Of a DNA stretch of 64,000 nucleotides, positions 31,801 through 39,618 are shown one piece after another; position 1 is the first letter of the stretch; each line of letters starts with the position of its first letter. The DNA lies in contig JAPLQE010000029.1 in the NCBI GenBank assembly GCA_026399835.1, forward strand, positions 24,368 to 88,367. Direction: 5' to 3'. The translations under genes were made by a program, and so were the position numbers. The notes below the pieces were generated by a model that was not told the DNA's origin, did not search any database, and saw only the letters and a list, made by a program, of their open reading frames with translations. Source of the stretch: Burkholderiales bacterium. Its GTDB lineage: Bacteria > Pseudomonadota > Gammaproteobacteria > Burkholderiales > Burkholderiaceae_E.

Positions 31801-33456
31801 GTCGATCGAATGCAGCTCGGCGTGCACGCGATCGATGGCGGCGAGCGTGCGCGCGATGCCCTCGCGGGTGGCCTGCTCGTCGAGCTGCGTGACGCCCTGC
31901 TGGATCGCGCGGATCGAGGCCTCGAACTGCTTGAGCCCCTCGCGGTCGCTGGCCAGCAGCGACACCGTCAGCGGCCGCACCGCCTCGGGGATCTTGTCCT
32001 GCAGCACGCGAAGTGCCGGCTCGCCGGCGGAGGTCACCAGCACCCGGCGGCCGGTGGCCAGGTAGTGGCAGACGATGTTGGCGATGGTGTGGGTCTTGCC
32101 GGTGCCGGGCGGACCCTGCACGGTCACGCCGGGCGCGCGCTCGAGCTGCTGGACGATCGTCACCTGCTCGTCGTTGTAGGGCAGCGGGAAGAACAGCTCC
32201 TTGACCTCGCCGCCGCCGGTGCGCGCACCGCCCGACGACAGGCCGCGGAACGCGACCGGGGTGAAGCCGATCGGCTCGGACGAGGCGGGCGTCACCAGCG
32301 CGGCCGGGCCGCCGGGCACCTCGGGATGGTCCTTGAGCCAGGCACGCAGGCGCTCGATGTCGTCCTGCAGGTAGTTGGCGCGACGCGGCCGCGCGACGAG
32401 CACCCAGTCGTCGGTGACCACCAGACGATCGGAGGGGCGCGGCACCAGGGCATCGACGGCGCGCACCGGCTCGTAGCGGCCCTCGGCCTGCAGGTTGCCG
32501 GCGACGAGGCGCAGCGCGGGCTCGTAGGACGCGGCGTCGAAGGGCGAGAGCGGCGGTGCATCGGGCGCGCTCCACGACGCACGCACGGTCTGCTCGGCCG
32601 GGACGGCCGCGGCCACGCCGCAGGCGACGAAGGCGTCGACCTCGAGCCGCGGCCGCGCGATCCGCGGGCGCAGCTCGATGGCGAGCGTGGCGGCGTCGAC
32701 GGCGATCTCGAGCTGCTGCGTGATCAGCGGGTACTCGAAGGGCACGGTGGTGCCCGAGTGCGCGAGCTGCCAGGTCGACACGCCCACGCCCCACACCAGC
32801 TCGGTGGGGTTCGCGCTCTCGCCTTGCCTGAGGCGCTGCATCAGCGCGAAGAGCTCGGCGTAGAGGGCGATGCTGCGGCGGCGCGGGCGCTCGGTCTCGG
32901 CCCAGGCCCTCCAGAGCGGGGTGTAGGCGGCGAGGAGGGTGTCGGCGCGGGATCGGAGCTGGGTGGCGCGGGTGGCGAGGGCAGTACGGGCGTCGGGGGT
33001 GTCGGGGGTGTCGGGGGCGTCGGGGGCGTCGGGGGCGTCGGGGGCGTCGGGGGTGTCGGGGGTGTCGGGGGTGTCGGGCGTGTCGGGCGTGTCGGGCGTG
33101 CCCTGGGCCGGGGCGACCCGCGCCGCGATCGCCTGCTCGTCGAGCGTCGGCCCCGCGTTCGACGGATCGGTCGGCACCTTCAGCAGTGCCGCGATCTCCG
33201 CGTCACCCGGCACCGGCGGGCGCCCCTCCTGCAGCCGATCCACCCGCAGCCACACCGGGTCGCCGTCCTCGCCCGCGACCGCCTGCAGCAGCACGCCGGG
33301 CAGCCCGGAGACCGCCGCGCGGCGGATCACGAGGTCGGTGGCCTTCGCGAGGTCGAAGCCGCGCGGGTCGACGTCGCGCGACTGCTCGAGGATGTAGTCG
33401 AGCAGGCGGGTGAGCAGGGTGGCGGGGGCGCCGGTGGGGGCGGGGGTCGGCGTCAT
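28870..33456 (-). CDS. Large SF1 helicase fused to a C-terminal Vsr/MTES_1575-like nuclease
   Basis: The 1528-residue protein has Walker A GPPGTGKTHTIANIV near residues 448-462 and Walker B VIVDEASQSNLWAL around 1100. SF1 (Upf1/Dna2-type) motifs follow: VVGDDKQVSPT, LREHFRCVPPIIAYSN and a late FNVAASRARDRMYLV. The last 120 residues are a PD-(D/E)XK domain (SGFEREVFTALTSRGY, FRIDLVVE, AIECDGDAFHG, VFWRCFASSW) of the DUF559/MTES_1575 type. A DTP/DAP tripeptide run at 119-155 links the N-terminal region to the rest. The ATG at 33456 precedes the first conserved sequence. This architecture is common in bacterial defence islands; a nucleic-acid-targeting role is inferred. Confidence 0.85.
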   Translation of the reverse strand: MTPTPAPTGAPATLLTRLLDYILEQSRDVDPRGFDLAKATDLVIRRAAVSGLPGVLLQAVAGEDGDPVWLRVDRLQEGRPPVPGDAEIAALLKVPTDPSNAGPTLDEQAIAARVAPAQGTPDTPDTPDTPDTPDTPDAPDAPDAPDAPDTPDTPDARTALATRATQLRSRADTLLAAYTPLWRAWAETERPRRRSIALYAELFALMQRLRQGESANPTELVWGVGVSTWQLAHSGTTVPFEYPLITQQLEIAVDAATLAIELRPRIARPRLEVDAFVACGVAAAVPAEQTVRASWSAPDAPPLSPFDAASYEPALRLVAGNLQAEGRYEPVRAVDALVPRPSDRLVVTDDWVLVARPRRANYLQDDIERLRAWLKDHPEVPGGPAALVTPASSEPIGFTPVAFRGLSSGGARTGGGEVKELFFPLPYNDEQVTIVQQLERAPGVTVQGPPGTGKTHTIANIVCHYLATGRRVLVTSAGEPALRVLQDKIPEAVRPLTVSLLASDREGLKQFEASIRAIQQGVTQLDEQATREGIARTLAAIDRVHAELHSIDRRVDAIAAAQLSDVEVDGVPMRAAKMAELVVAGTERFGWFTDTPTLAPEHAPPLTEDAVAQLRAARRTLGADLVYVGHALPAADSYPTPARIAELHGVLVRLRALDEQARAAGTSALRRDDAATLAAARMLHGRLAEAQALAAELEAHEDDWPVKLRAKCRHPSFAAEGRALAALFAELDALAVEREGFLMRPVEVSAEALACARTREAVERGARTGKPFGLLPFGGGDARRHVPAIRVSALEPRSADDWAHAQRWYGLHEKVTVVTARWNQFADELGVPALQGGVTALKRIEHAGRAARLAHRLATEFDAELPVAAREVLAQPEESDFRGAAASLARAAGVLALHLSRAELGAAAVARSDLRASLERVPGPLGERLRGVVDTLLGDARVSPEDAAQAFERGLAELRRLGALAAPLGTVSDACARIEAGGAPAWAARLRTEPAPAAGDDPAVPADWRDAWTRARLAAHLEAIESRTELVGLAERRRENEAGLARLYREAAAQSAWLATRANTTGAVMAALNGYATAMRRLGKGTGTNAARYRQDAREAMLDAADAVPCWIMSHARVSETMPARVGAFDLVIVDEASQSNLWALPALLRARQVLVVGDDKQVSPTSGFIEATRIDELRARFLADQPHGVDMTPEKSLYDLAARVFAAHQVMLREHFRCVPPIIAYSNRAFYGGKILPLRIARASERLDPPLVDLYVPHGVRGRQDINEGEAQAIADEIEALLADPRFEGRTLGVVTLLGGHAHARRVDEVVRQRCDAAELMRREFAVGDAPTFQGSERDIMFLTMVVDRDNCHANAGLPFEQRFNVAASRARDRMYLVRSVQLAELSPNDALRRGLLAHFDPKDAPDAAPAEDLIALCESGFEREVFTALTSRGYRVTPQVPAGGFRIDLVVEGALDRRLAIECDGDAFHGPEQWEADVRRQRVLERAGWVFWRCFASSWVRGPDEVLAELVARLEGMGIEPHAKRP
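32992..33099. repeat. Twelve-unit nine-base tandem repeat in the helicase gene
   Basis: Twelve tandem 9-base units (gtcgggggt or close variants) encode six TPD, four APD and two TPD tripeptides on the minus strand. The array is in frame and uninterrupted, so slippage would lengthen or shorten an acidic, proline-rich linker without a frameshift. Confidence 0.9.
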
Positions 33457-33648
33457 GGGTGGGGCGGGTCGTCGGTGCCGGCCGGAGGGCGGCCGGAGGG
33501 CGGCTGAAAGGCGGCTGGAGGCGCCATGATGCAGCAGCGCGGGGAGGCGGCGTTCCCGCGGGAACGGGTGGGGCCAGGGCGGCACCGTTCGCACAGGCCA
33601 CCTCGTCGCCGCGGGGGACCCGATGGCAGTGACCGACGCGGGTCGCGC

Positions 33649-34869
33649 CTAGCGCAGCGCCTCCCGTTCCCCCACCAGCGCCGGCCGGTCGATGAACCGC
33701 CCGAGCAGTTCGAGGTCCGCAGCGCCCACCCCGACCTGCGCGAAGTGCGACCGCCACCCCGCGCACACCTGCGCCACCGCCCCGGCCTCGTGTCGCGCCT
33801 CGGCCGCCGACAGCCGGAACGACGCCGCCATCGACAGCGCGTTCCGCACCGTCGACACCGTCCCCTCCATCCCGACACGCATCTGCTGGTACCCGAGCCC
33901 CTGTGCGGTCGGCAGCACGTCGAAGGCCGGCGACAGGTGCAGGTGCTGCGAGTCATCCATCAGCAGCGCGTGGTTCTTCTCGTGGTCGTCGGTGTTGTCG
34001 ATGAGGAGGTTGAAGACCATGCGGCGGAACAGTTCGCGCATGTGGGCTGCGGCCGCGTCGACGGGGCCGCGCCGCCGCAGCAGCTGCGCGAGCTCGGGGT
34101 ACCCGTACTCGGTGCCCTCGGCGCGCAGCGCCACATGGGCCGACTGCGCCGGCAGGCGACGCCCCGGCGCGCGATCGAATCGCCTGACCGCGACGGCGTG
34201 CCCGCCGAGGGACGCGACCGGCATCGTGGGGGCGACCCGGATCCCGGCCTTCGCTGCCAGCGTCATCGATGCATGCTCGACCAGGCCGGTGTCCATCGGA
34301 TCGTCGAGCTCGCCGAACTTCACGACCCAGCACTCGCCGTCGATGTCGACGAGCGCCTTGGGCCGCGCCCCGCCCATCGTGCTGCCCGGTGCGAGGAGGC
34401 GCCGCTCGTGCTCCGGGATCGGCTCGTCGGCCATCACGCGGCGCACGAGCGCGTGGATCCGGCGAACGTCGCCCAGCATGGGGAGGGCATCGGACCGATG
34501 GGGCGCGTATCGGTCGGGGGACCGGGAGACGCTCAGCGCGCCGAACCGCTCGTCGCCGGCGAAGCTCAGGTACTCGAGCACCGACAGGCGGGCGGGCCGC
34601 TCGAGGCAGCGGATGACGCGCTCGCCCCAGCGATCGGGTCGTGCGTCCTCGAGGGCGCCGGCCGCTTCGTCGCGAGCCGGCGGCAGATGCTCGATGTCGA
34701 TGAGCGGGAGGTCCTCGCTCAGCGCGAAGCCACGCTCGAGCCAGTGCGGGTCGTACTGCAGCGACACGCCCCGCCCCCCCATGACCAGACGCAGCGTGCC
34801 GACGCGCACCGGCACCGCCGGATCGCCCAGGTACCAGAGCCAGGCCTCGTCGGCGAGCCGGTCGGCCAT
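33649..34869 (-). CDS. hipA: HipA family serine/threonine kinase toxin
   Basis: The 406-residue protein has the HipA kinase core: STMGGARPKALVDIDGECWVVKF (ATP loop and Lys) near residues 165-187, FNLLIDNTDDHEKNHALLMD with the catalytic HxD-like region near 305, and LSPAFDVLP, the DFG-like segment. HipA toxins phosphorylate glutamyl-tRNA synthetase and related targets, producing tolerance. It starts 5 bases after hipB, so the two are coupled. About 190 bases of gene-free sequence separate it from the helicase. Confidence 0.92.
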   Translation of the reverse strand: MADRLADEAWLWYLGDPAVPVRVGTLRLVMGGRGVSLQYDPHWLERGFALSEDLPLIDIEHLPPARDEAAGALEDARPDRWGERVIRCLERPARLSVLEYLSFAGDERFGALSVSRSPDRYAPHRSDALPMLGDVRRIHALVRRVMADEPIPEHERRLLAPGSTMGGARPKALVDIDGECWVVKFGELDDPMDTGLVEHASMTLAAKAGIRVAPTMPVASLGGHAVAVRRFDRAPGRRLPAQSAHVALRAEGTEYGYPELAQLLRRRGPVDAAAAHMRELFRRMVFNLLIDNTDDHEKNHALLMDDSQHLHLSPAFDVLPTAQGLGYQQMRVGMEGTVSTVRNALSMAASFRLSAAEARHEAGAVAQVCAGWRSHFAQVGVGAADLELLGRFIDRPALVGEREALR

Positions 34870-34874
34870 CGGCG

Positions 34875-35264
34875 CTACCTCCGCGGGGCGGTGCGCTCGC
34901 CGCCGTCTTCCTGCGCCGCCGCCAGCCGTCCGGCGACGGACTCGGGCGCCCGCACGGCGCGACGTCTGGCGACCCGGACATCCCGCTCCAGGGCACCGAG
35001 GTCATGGACCGGAGCCGCCACCTCGGGGAGGGCCTGGATGCGCCCCATCAGCCACAGCGCGCTCGCGTAGACGCCCATCCCGACCGAGGGATCACCCCGC
35101 TCCATCCGGATCAGCGTCGGCACGGACACGCCGATCCGGGCCGCCCAGGCGCGCTGGGATTCCTTGCGACGCGAACGCGCGATGGCGAGGTTCTCGCCGA
35201 GCTGGCGCAGCGACGCCTCCGCGATCGGCGGGAGGGTGGTGGCGACCAGGGAGGACTTCGACAT
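34875..35264 (-). CDS. hipB: HipB family helix-turn-helix antitoxin
   Basis: The 129-residue protein contains a Cro/C1-type helix-turn-helix: LGENLAIARSRRKESQRAWAARIGVSVPTLIRMERGDP at residues 22-60. It should bind HipA and repress the hipBA promoter. The C-terminal 50 residues are basic and unlike classical HipB. The ATG lies only 6 bases beyond a good -10 box with no Shine-Dalgarno sequence, so the messenger is probably leaderless. Confidence 0.9.
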   Translation of the reverse strand: MSKSSLVATTLPPIAEASLRQLGENLAIARSRRKESQRAWAARIGVSVPTLIRMERGDPSVGMGVYASALWLMGRIQALPEVAAPVHDLGALERDVRVARRRAVRAPESVAGRLAAAQEDGGERTAPRR

Positions 35265-35270
35265 TCGATA

Positions 35271-35299
35271 AATATCATCGATTCTACAGTTTTGGTCAA
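35271..35299 (-). promoter_or_regulatory. hipBA promoter, predicted leaderless
   Basis: On the minus strand TTGACC (35299-35294) is followed after exactly 17 bases by GATATT (35276-35271). A start about 7 bases downstream falls on the hipB ATG at 35264. The spacing and the AT-rich setting in a GC-rich region make this one of the clearest promoters in the window. Confidence 0.65.
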
Positions 35300-35863
35300 T
35301 TATATGATTCTTGTGAGCCGAGGAACTGGATCCGCCCCGACCCGTCGGGATGAGCCCGAGGACGCTCGCCGCGAGCCCGCGTCGCCGCCCGCACTACAGT
35401 CGACGCGCCGGTACATCCCACCACGCCCCGAGGCCGAGCGCGGCTGCCCCTGCGCTCGCACCCAACCGCTCCCATGCCCGCCACCCCACCTTCCTGGCAT
35501 GCGTCCGAGACCTCGACCGTGCTGCAGGCCCTGGGCACGGCCCCGCACGGCCCCGCACGGCCTCGACACCGCCGAGGCCGCGCGCCGCGCTGCACGAGAT
35601 CGCGGGCCGGCTCGACGCGCTGCTCGATCGCGAGGCCGCGACCGATGCCCGCGCCCGGGCGGGGGCGACGACACCGCCGGAGTTCGAGGCGATGCTGAAG
35701 CGGGCGGGCATCAGCTGGGTGGGGTGAGCGGCGGTCCGGTGTGCGGTTCGGTGCAGCGTCCGCGACGCCACTCGAGATAGCCGCCGGCTCCCGGACGATG
35801 CCCGCCCGACACTGCACCTCGACCACGAGGCGGTACCTGTTTCCGCCGACGTTGAAGACCCCC
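35300..35863. other. Gene-poor stretch between hipBA and the MazG-like gene
   Basis: No intact gene is convincing. The stretch holds a probable P-type ATPase relic (35474-35590). In another plus frame, up to 35727, an open stretch ends with EIAGRLDALLDREAATDARARAG and PPEFEAMLKRAGISWVG. That looks protein-like, but it has no clear start. Confidence 0.5.
35474..35590 (+). pseudogene. N-terminal fragment of a cation-transporting P-type ATPase
   Basis: The frame from 35474 reads PSWHASETSTVLQALGTAPHG. If one copy of a 10-base direct duplication at 35541-35560 is removed, it continues LDTAEAARRAARDRG. The combined pattern (WHA...VL-ALGT-P-GL-TAEAARR) matches the cation-ATPase N-terminal domain. 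The rest of the pump is absent. The duplication shifts the frame and is probably the inactivating event, or a later change in an already dead fragment. Confidence 0.45.
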
Positions 35864-36238
35864 TCACAGCGCGTCGTACTTCGTGCGCCGCCCCCGCGCC
35901 TTCTCCACCGGATACTTCGCCGCATTCAGCACCATCTTCTCCCGCGCCGCCTGCACGAGATCCACGTCCAGCCGATCGGCCAGCCGCACGAGATACAGCA
36001 GCACGTCCGCCATCTCCCGCCGCACGGCCTCGAGCGTCTCGGGCGGCAGTGCCACGGACTCGGCCTCGCTCAGCCACTGGAACGGCTCGAGCAGCTCGGC
36101 CGCCTCGACCGACAGCGCAGCGGCGAGGTTCTTGGGCGCGTGGAACCGCTCCCAGTCGCGCTCGGCGGCGAACACGCGCAGCGCGTCGCGCAGCGCGATC
36201 AGCGGGTCGGCGCCGCCAGGCTCCACGGTGTCGCCCAT
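35864..36238 (-). CDS. MazG-like nucleotide pyrophosphohydrolase
   Basis: The 124-residue protein has the all-alpha NTP-pyrophosphatase pattern: RFHAPKNLAAALSVEAAELLEPFQW (helix with the EAAEL metal ligands) near residues 32-56, and EMADVLLYLVRLADRLDVDL near 80-99 (ExxD). Such enzymes hydrolyse dCTP or other non-canonical nucleoside triphosphates. It begins one base after the DsrE-like gene, so they are co-transcribed. Confidence 0.93.
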   Translation of the reverse strand: MGDTVEPGGADPLIALRDALRVFAAERDWERFHAPKNLAAALSVEAAELLEPFQWLSEAESVALPPETLEAVRREMADVLLYLVRLADRLDVDLVQAAREKMVLNAAKYPVEKARGRRTKYDAL

Positions 36239-36239
36239 C

Positions 36240-36596
36240 TCAGAAGGTGATGACCTTGTCGGCCCACACCGTCGACTTCGCCAGATCGCCCAGCGTGCCG
36301 ATGGCGGTGCCCCGGATCAGCGGCAGCTCGGCGATGCCGCGGGCCAGCGCGCAGGTGCGGCACACCTTGATCGGCACGCCGTGGTCCACCAGCGTCTCGA
36401 CCATGCCCTGCAGGCCGCTGGTGGCGCCGTCGACCTGGTTGGGCAGCGCGAGCACGGTGGCGTCGGACATCAGGAACACGCGGACCTCGGGGCGGTGCTC
36501 GTCGAGACCGAGCAGGGCGGACGCGACACGCAGCGCGGACAGGCAGCGCTCGCTGCCGTAGGGCGCGGCGTGGATGACGATGAGAATCTTCTGCAT
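36240..36596 (-). CDS. DsrE/DsrF-like family protein
   Basis: The 118-residue protein has a DsrE fold: MQKILIVIHAAPYGSERCLSALRVASALL at the start, VRVFLMSDATVLAL and VCRTCALARGIAELPLI with two cysteines (CRTC) near residues 79-82. DsrE-type proteins take part in sulfur relay, but the precise role of this type is unknown. The ATG at 36596 is the first residue of the conserved core. It precedes the MazG-like gene with a one-base gap. Confidence 0.87.
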   Translation of the reverse strand: MQKILIVIHAAPYGSERCLSALRVASALLGLDEHRPEVRVFLMSDATVLALPNQVDGATSGLQGMVETLVDHGVPIKVCRTCALARGIAELPLIRGTAIGTLGDLAKSTVWADKVITF

Positions 36597-36664
36597 GGTG
36601 CGGGGTCTCCGTTCGGAGTCCGCATGATCGCCGATCCGGGAGCCGTACAGGCCCCTCGGGGGGC

Positions 36665-37375
36665 TCAGCCGAAGACCACCACCGCCGTCAGCCCCAGCAC
36701 CTGCACCACCCCCAGCGCGACCACCATCCGCGTGGTGAAGCGGCGCTGCTCGGCCAACGCGCCGGTGACGACGCGCTCGACGCGCTCGGTGCGCCGCTTC
36801 TGCGAGCCGAGCGCCGAGCGCACCGACCAGCTCGACACCTCGACGTCCTGGCGCAGCTTGAGGTTGGCCGCGATGGCGGCGTCGGCGAGGCGCTCGTCCT
36901 GCATCCGGGCCTGGGCCGCGAGGGCGCGCACCGCGGCGACCAGTCCCTCGATGTCGCTGCTGCACAGCGCGATGGCCTCGGCGGTCACCTTCATCTGCGC
37001 TTCGGCGGTGTCGTGATGCGTCTGCGCGGCCTCGTCGAGGCGGCGCTGGACGACGCTCAGCCCGTCGTGCAGCCAGTCGTGCAGCTCGAGGCGCTGCTCG
37101 CCGAGCTGCCGGCGCTGTGCCTCGAGCTCGGCGCACATGGTGTCGGTGGTCTCGCGTTGACGCTCCATGCAGAGCTCGACGCGCTCGCCGAGCTCGGACA
37201 TCCGCACATCGATCGCCGGGTCGAGCGGCGCCGCGCGCAGGCGGTCGAAGGCACGGCCCAGCAGGGACTCATGCTCCTCGGGGGCGCTCGCGGCGCGGGC
37301 GGCCACGAAGGCCTTGACCGCCTCGGCGCCACCGAACCGTTTCACCTCGTTCGTCTCGCTCAACACTGCGGCCAT
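36665..37375 (-). CDS. Hypothetical coiled-coil protein with C-terminal membrane anchor
   Basis: This 236-residue protein is not one I recognise. Residues 65-190 are rich in Glu, Gln, Arg and Ala with heptad character (ELGERVELCMERQRETTDTM, AEAQMKVTAEAIALCSSDI), predicting a long coiled coil. The last 20 residues (MVVALGVVQVLGLTAVVVFG) form one transmembrane helix, so it would be tail-anchored with the coiled coil in the cytoplasm. The ATG is placed at 37375 (MAAVLSETNEVKRF). Confidence 0.7.
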   Translation of the reverse strand: MAAVLSETNEVKRFGGAEAVKAFVAARAASAPEEHESLLGRAFDRLRAAPLDPAIDVRMSELGERVELCMERQRETTDTMCAELEAQRRQLGEQRLELHDWLHDGLSVVQRRLDEAAQTHHDTAEAQMKVTAEAIALCSSDIEGLVAAVRALAAQARMQDERLADAAIAANLKLRQDVEVSSWSVRSALGSQKRRTERVERVVTGALAEQRRFTTRMVVALGVVQVLGLTAVVVFG

Positions 37376-37684
37376 TCGCGCGGCTCCTGGTACCCCGGCT
37401 GCGCCGGGCGCGGGCTCCGGCCGATCCGGCGTCCCCGCACGCGACCGCCCCGATCGGGCGACCGCACGCCCTGAACGGTGCCGCCGTGCCCGGCCACGCT
37501 CCAATCGATGCGGTCGGACGGTCGACCGCGGCCGTCGGCCGGTCTCAAGTCCGGACTGAGTGCCTCGCCATGCGACAGGCGCGTCGGCACGGGCCACGGC
37601 CTGCGGCCCGCCGGAACGCCGGTTCGACGCGGCATGCCGGCGGATGCGATGCTCGGCCCCGCGAACCCCGAGGAGACTCCGCAC
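37376..37684. other. Intergenic region without visible features
   Basis: This 309-base stretch between a minus-strand coiled-coil gene and a plus-strand NIPSNAP gene contains no frame with coding character. I see only GAGGAGA just before 37685, which serves the NIPSNAP gene. It should contain both divergent promoters. Confidence 0.5.
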
Positions 37685-38002
37685 ATGGCGATCTACGAAC
37701 TGCGCACCTACGACCTCATCGTCGGCAAGATGGCCGACGTCGTCGCGCTCTACAAGGCCGAGGGCTACCCGGCGATCCAGAAGCATCCGGCACGGCTCAT
37801 CGGCTACTTCACCGGCGACATCGGCGCGCTCAACCAGCTGGTGCACCTGTGGAAGTTCGAGGACGACGCGGACCGCCGGCTCTTCTGGAAGAACCTGTTC
37901 GCGGACCCGGACTTCATGGCCTTCGCCGCCAAGCTGCGCCCGATGATCGCGCACCAGAACAACAAGCTGATGCTGTCGGCGCCGTGGGGGCCGACCCCCT
38001 GA
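37685..38002 (+). CDS. NIPSNAP family protein
   Basis: The 105-residue protein starts MAIYELRTYDLIVGKMADVV, the NIPSNAP signature, with LVHLWKFEDDADRRLFWKNL and a terminal NKLMLSAPWGP. It is a ferredoxin-like alpha/beta-barrel protein of unclear biochemical role, often near catabolic genes. GAGGAGA precedes the ATG. An MFS transporter gene starts 8 bases after its stop, so the two are probably one operon. Confidence 0.9.
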   Translation: MAIYELRTYDLIVGKMADVVALYKAEGYPAIQKHPARLIGYFTGDIGALNQLVHLWKFEDDADRRLFWKNLFADPDFMAFAAKLRPMIAHQNNKLMLSAPWGPTP

Positions 38003-38009
38003 CACCCGC

Positions 38010-39431
38010 ATGAGCCGGTCGACGCGCCCCGCCTGGCCCGGCCTCGCGGTCCTGGGGCTCGGCGCGTCGATCGTGCCGCTGGACTTCGCGGTCAACGTCG
38101 CCTTCCCGGCGATCACCGCGGCCTTCTCGCTGCCGACGGACGCGATCCGCTGGGTCGCGGTCTGCTACGTGCTGGTCTACGGCAGCCTGATGCTGGGGTT
38201 CGGCGCGCTCGGCGACCGGATCGGCTACCTGCGGGTGTTTCGCGCGGGGCTGGCGCTGGGGGCACTGGCCTTCGTGCTGTGCGCGATGGCGCCGGCCTTC
38301 GGCTGGCTGCTGGCGGCACGCGCGGTGCAGGGCGTGTCGGTGGGGCTGACGCTGTCCTGCGCACCGGCGCTGGCCACGCTGCTGGTCGACGAGCACGAGC
38401 GCACCCGCGCGCTGTCGGCCTTCGGCAGCCTGCAGGCGGCGGCCGGCGTGGTCGCGCCGGTGATCGGCGGCGCCGCGCTCGCCTGGCTCGACTGGCCGGG
38501 CGTCTTCGCGTTCCGCGTGCCGGTGGTGCTGCTCGCGCTCGCGGGTACGCCGTGGCTCGCGCAGGCGGCGGCGCGCCAGGTGCGGCGCACCGGCGGCGGC
38601 TTCGATGCGGCCGGCTCGGTGCTGCTCGCGGCGGCGGTGGCGCTGCTGCTGCTGGGCACCGCCCTGGTCGGCCCGGGCTGGTCGCCCTGGCCCGCGCTCG
38701 GCTGCGTGCTGGCGGGTGGCGCGGCGGCGGCGCGCTTCGTGCGGCGCCAGCACGGCGCGGCCTCGCCGTTCATGCCGGCGGCGGTGGCGCGCGATCCGGG
38801 CTTCCGGCGGATCAACGCGGCGGCCTGCCTCGTGCAGCTCGCGAGCTTCGCGGCGCCGCTGACGGTGCCGTACTACCTGCTGCGCGGCGGCGGCTGGACG
38901 CCGATGGCGAGCGGCCTGCTGCTGGCGGTGTGGGCGGCGGGCATGCTCGCGGGCTCGGGCGCGGCGGGCCGGCTGGTGCCGTCGCTCGGCACGCGGCGCG
39001 CCGCCACGCTGGGAGCGCTGCTGGCCGCGGCGGGGCTGGTCGGCATGGCCCTGTGGCCGGAGCGCCCGCAGGCGCCGCTGATGGCCGCCTGCCTGCTGCT
39101 GCAGGGCGTGGGGCTGGGCCTCTTCCAGGTGGCGCACGCCGACGCGGTGGTGGCCGCCCTGCCCCCCTCGTCGCGCGGCGTGGCGGGCAGCCTGTCGATG
39201 GTGGCGCGTACCGTGGGCGTGGTGGTCGGCGCGACCCTGTGGCTGGGGCTGCTGCAGGCCGCCGCGACGCACGCCGCGAGCACCGGCGGCGAACCGCGCG
39301 CGGCGCTGATGACGGGGCTGGGCATGGTGTTCTGGGGGGCGACGGGGGCGTCGCTGGCCGCGGCGGGGCTGGCGTGGCGGGCGCGGCCGGAAGTGGGTCA
39401 GCCCGGGTCAGCGCCCTCTGTGAAGCCGTGA
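38010..39431 (+). CDS. MFS transporter, DHA2 (drug:H+ antiporter) type
   Basis: The 473-residue membrane protein has 12-14 predicted helices. LDFAVNVAFPAITAAFSLP in the first helix matches motif D1 of DHA antiporters, and LMLGFGALGDRIGYLRVFRAG is the MFS motif A loop (GxLaDrxGrkrv). RAVQGVSVGLTLSCAPALATLL corresponds to motif B and AAGVVAPVIGGAALAWLDW to motif C of exporters. It probably effluxes small organic compounds. It follows the NIPSNAP gene by 8 bases. Confidence 0.9.
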   Translation: MSRSTRPAWPGLAVLGLGASIVPLDFAVNVAFPAITAAFSLPTDAIRWVAVCYVLVYGSLMLGFGALGDRIGYLRVFRAGLALGALAFVLCAMAPAFGWLLAARAVQGVSVGLTLSCAPALATLLVDEHERTRALSAFGSLQAAAGVVAPVIGGAALAWLDWPGVFAFRVPVVLLALAGTPWLAQAAARQVRRTGGGFDAAGSVLLAAAVALLLLGTALVGPGWSPWPALGCVLAGGAAAARFVRRQHGAASPFMPAAVARDPGFRRINAAACLVQLASFAAPLTVPYYLLRGGGWTPMASGLLLAVWAAGMLAGSGAAGRLVPSLGTRRAATLGALLAAAGLVGMALWPERPQAPLMAACLLLQGVGLGLFQVAHADAVVAALPPSSRGVAGSLSMVARTVGVVVGATLWLGLLQAAATHAASTGGEPRAALMTGLGMVFWGATGASLAAAGLAWRARPEVGQPGSAPSVKP

Positions 39432-39618
39432 AGAAACCGTAGCGAGCAGGCCCGAGTCGGCGATGAGGAGCGGAGCCGTACGTGATGGTGAGGCCGGGGT
39501 TTCGCGGCGCATGCTCGACGCACTGCGTCGAGATGCCGGCCGAACGACTCGCGCCTGCAGGCGCGAGGCTCCCCGGCGAGCACCGCAATCGTCGAATCGG
39601 GACGCGCAGTAGGCCTAT
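39432..39618. repeat. Palindrome-rich intergenic region between convergent genes
   Basis: The region holds two perfect palindromes. CTCGACGCA and TGCGTCGAG are separated by a single C (39514-39532). A second continuous 20-base palindrome starts CTCGCGCCTG (39548-39567). Both lie between the MFS gene and the convergent J-domain operon. They could be bidirectional terminators or a REP-like dispersed element; no T-tract is present. Confidence 0.5.

Noticed and set aside
32992..33099. Possible CRISPR or minisatellite array
   Set aside because: The nine-base units have no spacers and lie in frame in a coding region; it is a protein-coding tandem repeat.
29395..33507. 1370-codon open frame opposite the helicase gene
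   Set aside because: High GC makes the opposite strand open; the translation has no domain and is repetitive in Gly, Arg, His and Ala, while the minus strand has all helicase motifs.
35004..35780. 258-codon plus-strand frame overlapping hipB
   Set aside because: It is antisense to hipB for part of its length and otherwise composed of low-complexity sequence; only the ATPase-like fragment and the short C-terminal stretch in another frame looked protein-like.
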